From contig DASRMF010000060.1 in NCBI GenBank assembly GCA_035648055.1, forward strand, positions 1 to 64,000: DNA of 64,000 nucleotides, written 5' to 3'. The position numbers were made by a program, and so were the translations under genes. This stretch comes from Sediminicultor sp035648055 (GTDB lineage Bacteria > Atribacterota > Phoenicimicrobiia > Phoenicimicrobiales > Phoenicimicrobiaceae). The notes below the pieces were generated by a model. The model was given only the letters and a program-made list of their open reading frames with translations, was not told the DNA's origin and searched no databases. Below, one piece after another: positions 1-7,509 of the stretch; position 1 is the stretch's first letter; each line of letters starts with the position of its first letter.

Positions 1-475
1 ACCTAAAACTAAAATATATAGATGAAAAATTGATTAGATTAATTAGATAAAAACATCGAGAAAGAATTGTTAATCAAATAAAATAAAAAAATGCCTATCA
101 AAAACCTTTGCATTAAAAGTGCAGGTGAGGTTGAAGAATTACAAAAAATAGACCTCGTAATTTCGTTTTTAAGGGGGGACTTTTTCAAAATAGGTACAAT
201 CATAAGGGACAGGTCAAATATTCTTCATATACGCAGTATATGAACGTTTTTTAAAATCCTTCAAAGCCTTTGTTTATAAGGGTTATAGCGTTTTGGTAAA
301 TCTTTTTTTATAGAGTAAATATAGTAATATATATAATAATTATAGTTTTTTTATAGTTTTTGTGGCGGAAAAAGGTAGAGCAGATTTTATTATTAGTAAA
401 ATTATGGATAATAAATATAATATGTGTATAATATAATATGATGTATAGGGATTATTAATATAAGAGGTTGAAAAA
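1..475. other. Gene-free left edge
   Basis: No reading frame of useful length is seen on either strand and no tRNA or rRNA signature. The stretch holds a perfect inverted repeat (224-244) followed by a T-run, and AT-rich sequence with several TATAAT-like words near 427-432 upstream of the small plus-strand ORF. The part around 170-215, which includes a run of six G and the word ACAGGTC, looks like eroded mobile-element or repeat sequence, but I cannot assign it to a family. Confidence 0.5.
224..244. repeat. Perfect 9-bp inverted repeat, possible terminator or operator
   Basis: The arms TTCATATAC and GTATATGAA are exact reverse complements separated by GCA. A CG and a run of T follow at once on the plus strand, so the hairpin could act as a rho-independent terminator for something reading in from the left. 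Its AT-rich stem would be weak, and an operator role is equally possible. No gene is directly attached to it. Confidence 0.5.
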
Positions 476-679
476 ATGATTGCGCGAAAAGCAACAAAAA
501 ATTATCTTGATAAAATAAAAAAGGAAACGTTAAAGAAAGATTTAATCGAACAGTGCAAAGATACTGCAAAATTAAATCTTGAAATCTGTAATGATTTTAA
601 ATATGTTGAAATAAATAATTATTCTGGAGGACAAAATGAAAATAAATTTCAAATTCCCAAAACAACTACAATCGAATAA
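476..679 (+). CDS. Small hypothetical protein, 67 aa
   Basis: I do not recognise this protein. It is lysine-rich and mostly polar, with a probable helical first half (residues 1-40) and an asparagine/glycine-rich tail; no signal peptide or membrane segment is seen. An AAGAGGTTG ribosome-binding site lies about six bases before the ATG, and AT-rich promoter-like sequence lies about 45 bases upstream. It is one of very few plus-strand reading frames here and overlaps a second short ORF that has a strong Shine-Dalgarno sequence. That layout resembles a two-gene cassette such as a toxin-antitoxin pair, but neither sequence supports naming one. It could also be a decayed gene remnant. Confidence 0.35.
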   Translation: MIARKATKNYLDKIKKETLKKDLIEQCKDTAKLNLEICNDFKYVEINNYSGGQNENKFQIPKTTTIE

Positions 680-731
680 GTGGGAATTTTCAGGGCTTTC
701 ACTATTTAAGTTATTTTACAACGTCCTATAA
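636..731 (+). CDS. Possible 31-aa ORF overlapping the preceding gene
   Basis: A GGAGG sequence at 626-630 sits six bases before an ATG that opens a 31-codon frame, shifted relative to the upstream ORF and overlapping its last 44 bases. The predicted peptide has a basic, aromatic N-terminal half and a hydrophobic tail ending at TAA. It may be a real short peptide translated by coupling, or the 5' remnant of a longer lost partner gene. The strong ribosome-binding site is the only positive evidence. Confidence 0.25.
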   Translation: MKINFKFPKQLQSNKWEFSGLSLFKLFYNVL

Positions 732-839
732 TATATCTTATGTAAAGTAGACAAAATTTTTATTTATTATCAGGTTGTTTGAGATAAGGTATTGCAAAAA
801 GAAGGTTTTCTTCGCTCTATCATAATGTTCTAATAACAT

Positions 840-1181
840 TCAGCAGGTTAAATGAAAAGCAGCGATTACATTATTTGTTTTATAAAGTTTATTATATTCA
901 GTACATGCCTCTCCGGTTTTTTTTACTATTACTTGTTTGATACCAGATGATTTTATATTTTCTATTAACTTTTGTGGCACTTTCATTAAACCATAACATC
1001 CAGTTCCAATAATTAAGATATCAGGTTTTTTGTCTATTATTTCCTTTATATCATCAATGCAGAGATTATGCCCTACTTTTCTCCACCAACTATCATAGAT
1101 ATAATCTTTGAAAATAATAAGATCCGAACTATATTTTTTCCCATTGATTATAATTTCTCCAAATTTATAAGATTCTATCAT
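840..1181 (-). CDS. Mth938/NDUFAF3-like domain protein
   Basis: A 113-residue, single-domain protein of the Mth938 (DUF498) family, whose biochemical role in bacteria is not established. Family hallmarks are visible: a central beta strand and loop with GTGCYG, a KTGEAC..YN segment, and the typical ending AAFHLTC. I start it at the ATG at 1181 because GAGG lies nine bases upstream; the in-frame GTG at 1199 would place that Shine-Dalgarno inside the gene. It is monocistronic, with low-complexity or repetitive DNA on both sides. The family call is good, the function unknown. Confidence 0.8.
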   Translation of the reverse strand: MIESYKFGEIIINGKKYSSDLIIFKDYIYDSWWRKVGHNLCIDDIKEIIDKKPDILIIGTGCYGLMKVPQKLIENIKSSGIKQVIVKKTGEACTEYNKLYKTNNVIAAFHLTC

Positions 1182-1263
1182 ATTACTGTTCCTCAACACA
1201 TTTATTAATAAGTATTTTTTTTAAAAATCTATAATTTAATTGTGCAGAAATATCATTTTTTCG

Positions 1264-1351
1264 TAGAAGTTCGATTCATCGAATCCACATTGAAAACAGG
1301 TCGGATAAATTCGACCCCTACTTCTACGGGCAGACACAAGGTCTGCCCGTA
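1264..1351. repeat. Array of three small palindromes (dispersed repeat)
   Basis: Three hairpins sit side by side. TTCGAT/ATCGAA spans 1270-1283. GGTCG/CGACC spans 1299-1316. A perfect 11-bp stem, TACGGGCAGAC/GTCTGCCCGTA, occupies 1325-1335 and 1341-1351. Read on the minus strand each hairpin-bearing piece starts with a GTAGGG-like motif, a style shared with the palindrome near 62.1 kb, so this is probably a dispersed non-coding repeat. The last hairpin lies 26 bases after the amrB stop codon and may protect or end that transcript. Confidence 0.65.
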
Positions 1352-1376
1352 CATCTTTTAATATTTACGATATATG

Positions 1377-2234
1377 TTATTTTCTGATGATTATAGAGGC
1401 ATAACCAACTACCTGGTCATACATTCCCGTAATATCTCCAGAAGTAGCGTATTTTAGCAGCTCGGCCTTTTTTGCACCTAATTTTTCGCAGATATTGAGC
1501 ATTACAGTAATTGGACCAGGACCACACATACTTAAATTTTGTTGATAAATCATATCGTATAGTCTTTTAGGATCAAAATTAAGGATGGCATTTATTGCCT
1601 GTTTATCCATTTTTTTTGCATATTCTTGCGGCTCGTAATGGGTAAAATCTGAGCTAGCAACTATTAAAACGTCTTTATCGGCTACAGAAGAACAAATAGA
1701 TTGGGCAATTTCGATATCTGTATTGATATCTTGACGAGTCATGCAAATTGGTAAAAATTTAATGTTTTTTCCAAAAATATACTGGATAAAAGGTAATTGG
1801 ACTTCTATGGAATGCTCAAATTGATGGGATTTTTTATCATTTTTAATTATTTTAGAGTTTCTTAAAATGCTTTCTGCAATATCAGTATCTATTTTCAATT
1901 CCCCTAAAGGTGTTTCCCACTTTCCTTCCGCCATAATAGAAATATCTTCACCAAAGCCACGATGATTGGGGCCTAATATAATGATGGTATCGGGCTTACC
2001 ATCTAAAGCAATTTTGTAAAATCCGTTAGCTGCAACAGGACCTGAATACATATAACCTGCATGTGGGCTAATTAATCCAATAATATTATTTTTTCTTTCG
2101 GGGTTTACCAGAGGAATTTCTCCTGGTCCTATTTTATGCAAAAAACAATTCTCAATCTGTCTATTTAAAGATTTTAAATCACCAGCGTAAAAACTACCCG
2201 CAACGGCGGGTTTTCTTATTTCCAGTTTTTTCAT
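1377..2234 (-). CDS. amrB: Memo-family protein, AmmeMemoRadiSam system protein B
   Basis: A 285-residue, full-length member of the Memo family (class III dioxygenase fold). Expected histidines and motifs are present: SPHAGY (His58), GPNHRG (His91), FEHSIEVQLPF (His141), SSDFTHYEP (Asp196, His199) and a conserved cysteine in SMCGPGP (Cys237). In many prokaryotes the gene sits beside an AMMECR1 gene and a radical SAM gene; neither is seen here, so it stands alone in this window. The product is a predicted cytosolic oxidoreductase-like protein of uncertain substrate. The start is supported by a GGGGAGGGG Shine-Dalgarno six bases upstream. Confidence 0.9.
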   Translation of the reverse strand: MKKLEIRKPAVAGSFYAGDLKSLNRQIENCFLHKIGPGEIPLVNPERKNNIIGLISPHAGYMYSGPVAANGFYKIALDGKPDTIIILGPNHRGFGEDISIMAEGKWETPLGELKIDTDIAESILRNSKIIKNDKKSHQFEHSIEVQLPFIQYIFGKNIKFLPICMTRQDINTDIEIAQSICSSVADKDVLIVASSDFTHYEPQEYAKKMDKQAINAILNFDPKRLYDMIYQQNLSMCGPGPITVMLNICEKLGAKKAELLKYATSGDITGMYDQVVGYASIIIRK

Positions 2235-2284
2235 AAGATCCCCTCCCCTATTTCTCTATATAAAGGACTTTTACTATTTAAATA

Positions 2285-3706
2285 TCAGTACCTATTTCTT
2301 TTGGAATGTCGGCTATCTTTTGTCTTCTTTCTTATTTTCGGTAACAATATTATAAAAAATATTAATATGATTATTAGTAAAAAAGCTATTCTAAAATAAG
2401 TTGAATAAAATAAATATTTAGAATAAGATAAATAATATCTTTTTTTAGCTGAAGGATAATTGGGATTTAAATCCAAGACTTCCTTAAATTTTTTGGATGC
2501 ATCTTTAAAGAACAAATTATTTTCATAATCTACGGCTAAATTAAATTGGGAATCAATAATTTTTAATTCTATTTTCTGATCCTCCGGATGGTCTTTTTGA
2601 AGATAGTTATAAGCTTCGATAGCTTCTTCCCATTGTTTATTTTCATAAAAAGCAGTAGCAATTCCTTCACGAGCATTGATATTCTCAGGATCTATAGAAA
2701 TAACCTGTTCGTATTCCAATATTGCTTTCTCCCAATTCTTTTCTTCGCTATATTTATCGCCTAAATTACTGTGAATAACTATTTGGGATACGCAAAATTT
2801 TACAATTCTATTATTTCCAGCATCGGCAACATAAATATAATCCCTATCATCTATAACAATTCCTTCCGGGTAGTTTAAGCTAATTCTATCCGATTCATTA
2901 CCAAATTCTAATTCGAAATTATTATCTTTATCATATTTTACTACTTTTCCGTTTTTGTAATCAGTGATATATATATTATTTTTTGAATCAAGAGCAATAT
3001 ATCTTGTGCTATTAAACTGACCGAGCTCGCTTCCGCTCCCACCAAATTTTCTTAAAAATATGCCTTCTTTGCTAAATACTTGTACCTGATCATGGAAAGT
3101 GTCGGCAATATACATATTTCCTTCCTCATCAAAAGCAATTCCTCTTGGGTAATAAAATTCACCGTCTCCCATACCTTCTTTTCCAAATTGTTTGATATAC
3201 TCGAAAGTAGGAGAAAATATTTGTATTCTGCTATTTCCTGTATCTACAATATAAATATTATCATCTTTATCTATGGCAATACCTCTTGGATCAGAAAATT
3301 CACCCGGGCCATTACCTTCTTTCCCGGTCATCTGTAAGGATTTACCTTCCGGTGATATTTTATGGATTCTATTGTTAAATTGTTCTACTATGATTATATT
3401 TCCCTGACTATCCAGAGCCAAGCCTACCGGTCCATCAAGTTTTAACGCATCCTCCCCTTCTCCTTCCGGAATTACCTTTAGCAATCTTCCATCAGAGTTG
3501 AATTTTTGTATACGATCATTTTCCCAATCACTTATATACAAATTATTATCTCTATCTATGGCAATGCCTGCGGGGTAGTTAAATTCACCAGGTCTGTTAC
3601 CATATTCACCAAAAGTTAGAATAGTAAGATAATTAGTCTCCGCTATGGCGTTAACAGACAAAAAAGTTAATAGTATTGTTAAAATAAATATAAAATATTT
3701 TTTCAT
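2285..3706 (-). CDS. NHL-repeat and TPR protein with signal peptide and C-terminal membrane anchor
   Basis: A 473-residue envelope protein. It opens with a lysine pair and a hydrophobic signal peptide (about 1-22). Six NHL repeats follow (about 25-310), each with a pattern like P.GIA.D....IY..D..N.R...F, expected to form a beta propeller. TPR-like helices with acidic and aromatic residues fill about 315-430, and a single strong membrane helix (about 438-457) precedes a basic tail. The propeller should lie outside the membrane and the basic tail inside. Such NHL/TPR proteins are usually scaffolds or binders; no catalytic residues are apparent. It follows no clear operon partner, so ligand and role are unknown. 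Confidence 0.8.
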   Translation of the reverse strand: MKKYFIFILTILLTFLSVNAIAETNYLTILTFGEYGNRPGEFNYPAGIAIDRDNNLYISDWENDRIQKFNSDGRLLKVIPEGEGEDALKLDGPVGLALDSQGNIIIVEQFNNRIHKISPEGKSLQMTGKEGNGPGEFSDPRGIAIDKDDNIYIVDTGNSRIQIFSPTFEYIKQFGKEGMGDGEFYYPRGIAFDEEGNMYIADTFHDQVQVFSKEGIFLRKFGGSGSELGQFNSTRYIALDSKNNIYITDYKNGKVVKYDKDNNFELEFGNESDRISLNYPEGIVIDDRDYIYVADAGNNRIVKFCVSQIVIHSNLGDKYSEEKNWEKAILEYEQVISIDPENINAREGIATAFYENKQWEEAIEAYNYLQKDHPEDQKIELKIIDSQFNLAVDYENNLFFKDASKKFKEVLDLNPNYPSAKKRYYLSYSKYLFYSTYFRIAFLLIIILIFFIILLPKIRKKTKDSRHSKRNRY

Positions 3707-3779
3707 AGTAATACCCCTTTATTTTAGGTAGTTTTTAATAACATCAAACCGAATGATAACATATATGTTATAGAAATTA

Positions 3780-4400
3780 TTATTTATTATTGTCTATCAC
3801 TGTTAATTCTTTTATTCTCTGACTTATTATGTTTAATGCTTCTTTTTGATATGTTTTATCTTTTATATTATGTTTATCAAAGTACTGAGGAACACCGAAG
3901 TAAACGGTTATTTTATTTTTAAATAAAATAGGGAATGTTTTTCCGTGAGGATATATTTTATGCGTACCAATAATTCCTACCGGTATGATTGGTACGCCCG
4001 CCTTCATAGCAATTTTTACTACTCCTAATTTTAATTCTTGTAATTCGCCGTTTAATGAACGTGTCCCTTCGGGGAATATGCCTAACATTCTTCCCTCTTC
4101 CAAGATACTCATAGTTTTTTTAAAAGCAGGCATATCAATTTTTTTTCTGTCTACGGGGAAGGCATTTAGGTTTTTTAAAAAAATACTGCTAAAAATATTA
4201 TTAAAAACTTCTTTTTTAGCTATAAAATTTATCTTTCTTTTGGTCGCTGCGCCTAAAACGACTGGGTCTAAATAACTTACATGGTTCGAAGCAATTATCA
4301 CACCTCCCCTTTCGGGTACATTCTCAGTTCCAATCACTTCCATTCGCCAAAATATTTTTAGTATTAACCAACAAATAGCCTTTACTACATAATAGAACAT
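3780..4400 (-). CDS. plsC: 1-acyl-sn-glycerol-3-phosphate acyltransferase
   Basis: Transfers the second acyl chain to lysophosphatidate to make phosphatidate at the inner membrane face. The HX4D motif (NHVSYLD), the FPEGTRS block and VPIIPVGI are all present, after an N-terminal membrane segment. An upstream in-frame ATG at 4439 exists, but the 13 extra residues run into a tandem octamer repeat and lack a ribosome-binding site. The ATG at 4400 has AGGA eight bases before it and gives a normal length of 206 residues. With plsX and plsY also in this window, the PlsX-PlsY-PlsC route is complete. Confidence 0.9.
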   Translation of the reverse strand: MFYYVVKAICWLILKIFWRMEVIGTENVPERGGVIIASNHVSYLDPVVLGAATKRKINFIAKKEVFNNIFSSIFLKNLNAFPVDRKKIDMPAFKKTMSILEEGRMLGIFPEGTRSLNGELQELKLGVVKIAMKAGVPIIPVGIIGTHKIYPHGKTFPILFKNKITVYFGVPQYFDKHNIKDKTYQKEALNIISQRIKELTVIDNNK

Positions 4401-4440
4401 ATAGTTTATCCTAACTTTTAAATTCGTCGTTTTGGCCATT

Positions 4441-4472
4441 TAACCAGGTAACCAATTAACAAGTTAACTAAT
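4441..4472. repeat. Tandem 8-bp repeat array (TAACCAAT type)
   Basis: Four consecutive octamers, all beginning TAAC (TAACCAGG, TAACCAAT, TAACAAGT, TAACTAAT), fill the gap between plsC and the tRNA gene. The same octamer family recurs near 16.6, 33.3, 50.1, 56.1 and 57.0 kb. Confidence 0.8.
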
Positions 4473-4483
4473 TCTCGTAGGAA

Positions 4484-4560
4484 TGGTGTGCCCGAGAGGA
4501 CTTGAACCTCCAATCTACGGCTCCGGAGGCCGCCGCTCTATCCAATTGAGCCACGGGCAC
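4484..4560 (-). tRNA. tRNA-Arg (anticodon CCG), 3' CCA encoded
   Basis: Read on the minus strand, the sequence folds as a full cloverleaf. The acceptor stem is GTGCCCG/CGGGCAC, the D stem GCTC/GAGC, and the anticodon stem GCGGC/GCCGT surrounds loop CTCCGGA with anticodon CCG at the proper position. The T arm is GGAGG, TTCAAGT, CCTCT. A discriminator A and genomic CCA follow. It reads CGG codons. It lies between plsC and the phosphoesterase gene and may be cotranscribed with them. Confidence 0.95.
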
Positions 4561-4569
4561 ACATATAAT

Positions 4570-5304
4570 CTATCTACCATAGCTTAACCTATCAGCTAAA
4601 CTACTGGGTAAGCCGGCATTAATTATTTTACCTTTGGTTAGATGAATCGGGTAGGAAACACGATAAATATTAACAATTCCACATTTCGGGTCATAAATAC
4701 CATAGCTTGCCTTTGGATTACCGTCACGAGGTTGACCAACGCTCCCACAATTAATAATATACCTTTTATTCTTGCTAATTTCAATACATCCACCATTGAT
4801 ATAATCTATATAATTTATTTGATTATTATTTTCATCAAGAGAAAAACATCCTGCTAAATGGGAGTGGCCTACAAAACATATTTTAAAATTAAATTTACTG
4901 AAGATTAAGCTTGCGGTATTTTTATCTAAAATGTATTCTAATATTGGGTCTTGAGGACTGCCATGAACCAAAAAGACTCTATCTTTAAGTTCAATCTTTT
5001 TGCTCAGGCTTAATAAAAAATTAATGTTCTCATTTTTTAATTGGCGAGAAGTCCATAATATTGCAGCTCTCGCAGCAAAATTAAAATAATTTATATCTAC
5101 TTTTCCCACAACTGCAAAATCGTGATTTCCGCCAACACATTTACAGTTTAAATCTTTTACCTTTTCAATGCAATAATTGGGATCAGCACCATAACCGACA
5201 ATATCTCCCAAACAAATAAATTCATCAACCCTTTTAATGTTTTTTAAAACACTATTTATTGCTTCAGAATTACTATGAATATCAGAAAGTATTCCAATCT
5301 TCAT
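4570..5304 (-). CDS. Metallophosphoesterase (calcineurin-like, YfcE/MJ0936 type)
   Basis: A cytosolic, two-metal phosphoesterase of about 244 residues. The five-block signature is intact: SDIHSN at the N terminus, GDIVGYG, GGNHD, a mid-protein VHGSP histidine and GHSH near the C-terminal third, followed by INCGSVGQPRDGNP. Members hydrolyse phosphodiesters or nucleotides, and the physiological substrate cannot be read from sequence. I prefer the ATG at 5304 over the in-frame ATG at 5310 because AAAAGG then has proper spacing. It ends just upstream of tRNA-Arg on the same strand. Confidence 0.88.
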   Translation of the reverse strand: MKIGILSDIHSNSEAINSVLKNIKRVDEFICLGDIVGYGADPNYCIEKVKDLNCKCVGGNHDFAVVGKVDINYFNFAARAAILWTSRQLKNENINFLLSLSKKIELKDRVFLVHGSPQDPILEYILDKNTASLIFSKFNFKICFVGHSHLAGCFSLDENNNQINYIDYINGGCIEISKNKRYIINCGSVGQPRDGNPKASYGIYDPKCGIVNIYRVSYPIHLTKGKIINAGLPSSLADRLSYGR

Positions 5305-5362
5305 TATCATCCTTTTAAAATAAATTTATAGATTTATTAGAGCATCTTTTTAATAAAATTAT

Positions 5363-5418
5363 AATGACCCGGGATTGCTTCCCCTGCTTTCGCTGGGGCA
5401 GGCTTGCTTCGCAATGAC
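5363..5418. repeat. Palindromic GCAATGAC-type dispersed element
   Basis: The segment runs from AATGACCCGGGATTGCTTC to GCTTGCTTCGCAATGAC, with a pair of CCTGC/GCAGG arms in the middle. The ATTGC/GCAAT ends with adjoining AATGAC are typical of small dispersed palindromes found in many bacterial genomes. It lies in the gap between the V-ATPase terminator and the phosphoesterase gene and codes for nothing recognisable. Only one copy is clear in this window. Confidence 0.5.
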
Positions 5419-5438
5419 TAAAAAAATTGATATAAATA

Positions 5439-5473
5439 AAAAAACGGTGTATTTATAATGTACGCCGTTTTTT
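5439..5473 (-). terminator. Rho-independent terminator of the V-ATPase operon
   Basis: A 13-bp stem (AAAAAACGGYGTA paired with TACGCCGTTTTTT, one G-U pair) with a nine-base loop begins inside the ntpD stop codon region and ends in a run of T on the minus strand. Its symmetry would let it work in both directions. Confidence 0.85.
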
Positions 5474-6089
5474 ATGCTCTTATAATCTCCTTAATTCTCA
5501 TAATTGCCGAAGTACTTGATCTGGCCATTTCGTCTAATTTCATAGTAATAAATTTTATTGTTTCTTCCAAATCTGGAATTATTACATATTCTAATGCATT
5601 AACCCTTCGCCTGGTTTTTTCAATCTCATTAGCCAAAAGAGTTATGGATTTGTCTAATTCGGCTACTCTTAACATTAAAGGCAATATTTCATGATATTTT
5701 TTTAAAGCACTGTCCAACTCGGCAGTGGTATCAACCAGCCCATAAGAATAATATCTTCCCTCACATTTAAGTTTGTATTGGGGAACATTTACACTCATTA
5801 CATTCTTAAAGGAGACTTCCGCTCTACCTTTTGCATTAGTAAGCATTAGGGTTTCCTCTAAAGCCAACTTGCTCATTAAAGAAGAGGTGTTAGAAAAAAT
5901 AGCATAACATTTCAGAAGCTTTTCTTCTAATTCCTCCCTGAGCATGTTACTTTCTTTTGCTAAACGAACAAATACTTGAATTAATGCATCTCTCTTATCT
6001 TTTAGTAGTTTATACCCTCTCTTGGCGACAAGAAGTCTCTTTTTTAATCTTATTAACTCCATTCGATTTGGATTAACCTTTAACAGCAT
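5472..6089 (-). CDS. ntpD: V-type ATP synthase subunit D
   Basis: Central rotor shaft of the V/A-ATPase. The 205-residue protein has the expected two long coiled-coil helices: an N-terminal segment rich in leucine and lysine starting VNPNRMELIRLKKRL and a C-terminal one around residues 120-200, with the family's short beta region between. It is the last gene of the operon; its start overlaps the end of ntpB by 17 bases, which implies translational coupling, and the operon terminator begins at its stop codon. Length and position match the family exactly. Confidence 0.95.
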   Translation of the reverse strand: MLLKVNPNRMELIRLKKRLLVAKRGYKLLKDKRDALIQVFVRLAKESNMLREELEEKLLKCYAIFSNTSSLMSKLALEETLMLTNAKGRAEVSFKNVMSVNVPQYKLKCEGRYYSYGLVDTTAELDSALKKYHEILPLMLRVAELDKSITLLANEIEKTRRRVNALEYVIIPDLEETIKFITMKLDEMARSSTSAIMRIKEIIRA

Positions 6090-7485
6090 TGATATTTTTA
6101 TCCTCCGTGGTTATATCCGTTGGTAAATATTTTTCTATAAATTCATCTTTTATTCTTTTTAGTTCTTCTTTCGGAATAATTGTTAATAGTTTCCATCCAA
6201 TAGTTAAACTCTCTTCGATAGTTCTATTTTCATCTTCTCCCTGTTTAACAAATAATTCCTCAAAATTATCCGAAAGTTTAACGTATTTTTTATCTATCTC
6301 TGTCAAGGCAGCATCTCCTAGAATTACTGCTAATTCTTTAGCTTCCTTACCTCTTGCATAGGAAGCAAAAAGTTGATTCATAACATTTGCATGGTCTTCG
6401 CGTGTCTTATTTAACCCAATTCCTTTATCCTTCAAACGGGATAAAGAAGGTAATACGTTAATAGGAGGATAAATCCCTTTATGGTGTAATTCTCTTGATA
6501 AAATAATCTGCCCTTCTGTAATATAACCGGTTAAATCTGGTATGGGATGAGTTTTATCATCTTCAGGCATGGTTAATATCGGTATCATAGTTATTGAGCC
6601 TTTTTTATCTTTTATTCTTCCAGCTCTCTCGTATAGAGTAGCTAAATCTGTGTATAAATAACCGGGATAACCACGTCTGCCGGGAACTTCTTTTCGAGCA
6701 GCAGAAACTTCTCTTAAAGCTTCACAATAATTAGTCATATCAGTAAGTATTACCAATACATGCATATCTTTTTCAAATGCCAAATACTCTGCGCAGGTTA
6801 GAGCCATTCGAGGAGTTATAATTCTTTCTACTGCCGGATTATTTGCTAAATTAATAAACATAACACTTTTTTCTATCGCTCCGGTTCTTCTGAAATCACT
6901 TATAAAAAAATTTGCTTCTTCAAAAGTAATTCCCATAGCGGCAAATACAACGGCAAATTTCTCCTCTTTTCCTAATACTTTTGCCTGTCGTGCGATTTGG
7001 GAAGCAAGTCTTGCATGGGGTAATCCTGAACCGGAAAAGATGGGCAGCTTTTGTCCCCTGACCAAAGTATTTAACACATCAATGGATGAAATACCGGTTT
7101 GTATAAAATCGTTAGGATAATCTCGAGCATAAGGATTAAGTGGATTTCCATTTATATCTAATTTTTTTTCTGCAATAATTTGAGGACCATCGTCTATAGG
7201 TCTTCCTGAACCATCAAATATTCTTCCCAACACATCCATAGAGAGAGGTAACTCTATTACCTTTCCTAAAAAACGAACCTTAGTATTTGAAATATCAATT
7301 CCTGTTGTCCCCTCAAATACCTGGACAACTGCCTTGTCTTCAGTTATTTCAAGCACTTGCCCTCTTCTTATTTCTCCGGAAGATAGTTCTATTTCAACTA
7401 ATTCCTGATATTTTACATCAATTGTTTTTTCTACTATTATTAAGGGCCCGGCTACTTCTGATAGAGTTAAATATTCTTTAATCAT
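6073..7485 (-). CDS. ntpB: V-type ATP synthase subunit B
   Basis: Non-catalytic nucleotide-binding subunit of the A3B3 hexamer, 470 residues. It has the beta-barrel start, a degenerate P-loop (SGSGLPHARLASQIARQ) instead of a Walker A, and the conserved PSLSRLKDKGIG region near residue 345 that supplies an arginine toward the A-subunit site. It lies 24 bases after ntpA and overlaps ntpD. No truncation or missing motif. Confidence 0.96.
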   Translation of the reverse strand: MIKEYLTLSEVAGPLIIVEKTIDVKYQELVEIELSSGEIRRGQVLEITEDKAVVQVFEGTTGIDISNTKVRFLGKVIELPLSMDVLGRIFDGSGRPIDDGPQIIAEKKLDINGNPLNPYARDYPNDFIQTGISSIDVLNTLVRGQKLPIFSGSGLPHARLASQIARQAKVLGKEEKFAVVFAAMGITFEEANFFISDFRRTGAIEKSVMFINLANNPAVERIITPRMALTCAEYLAFEKDMHVLVILTDMTNYCEALREVSAARKEVPGRRGYPGYLYTDLATLYERAGRIKDKKGSITMIPILTMPEDDKTHPIPDLTGYITEGQIILSRELHHKGIYPPINVLPSLSRLKDKGIGLNKTREDHANVMNQLFASYARGKEAKELAVILGDAALTEIDKKYVKLSDNFEELFVKQGEDENRTIEESLTIGWKLLTIIPKEELKRIKDEFIEKYLPTDITTEDKNINAVKG

Positions 7486-7509
7486 TTTTGCTATATTATC
7501 TCCTTCCCT

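Noticed and set aside
1325..1351. Strong rho-independent terminator for amrB
   Set aside because: The stem is perfect but no T-run follows on the minus strand, so I list it as a repeat hairpin with only a possible 3'-end role.
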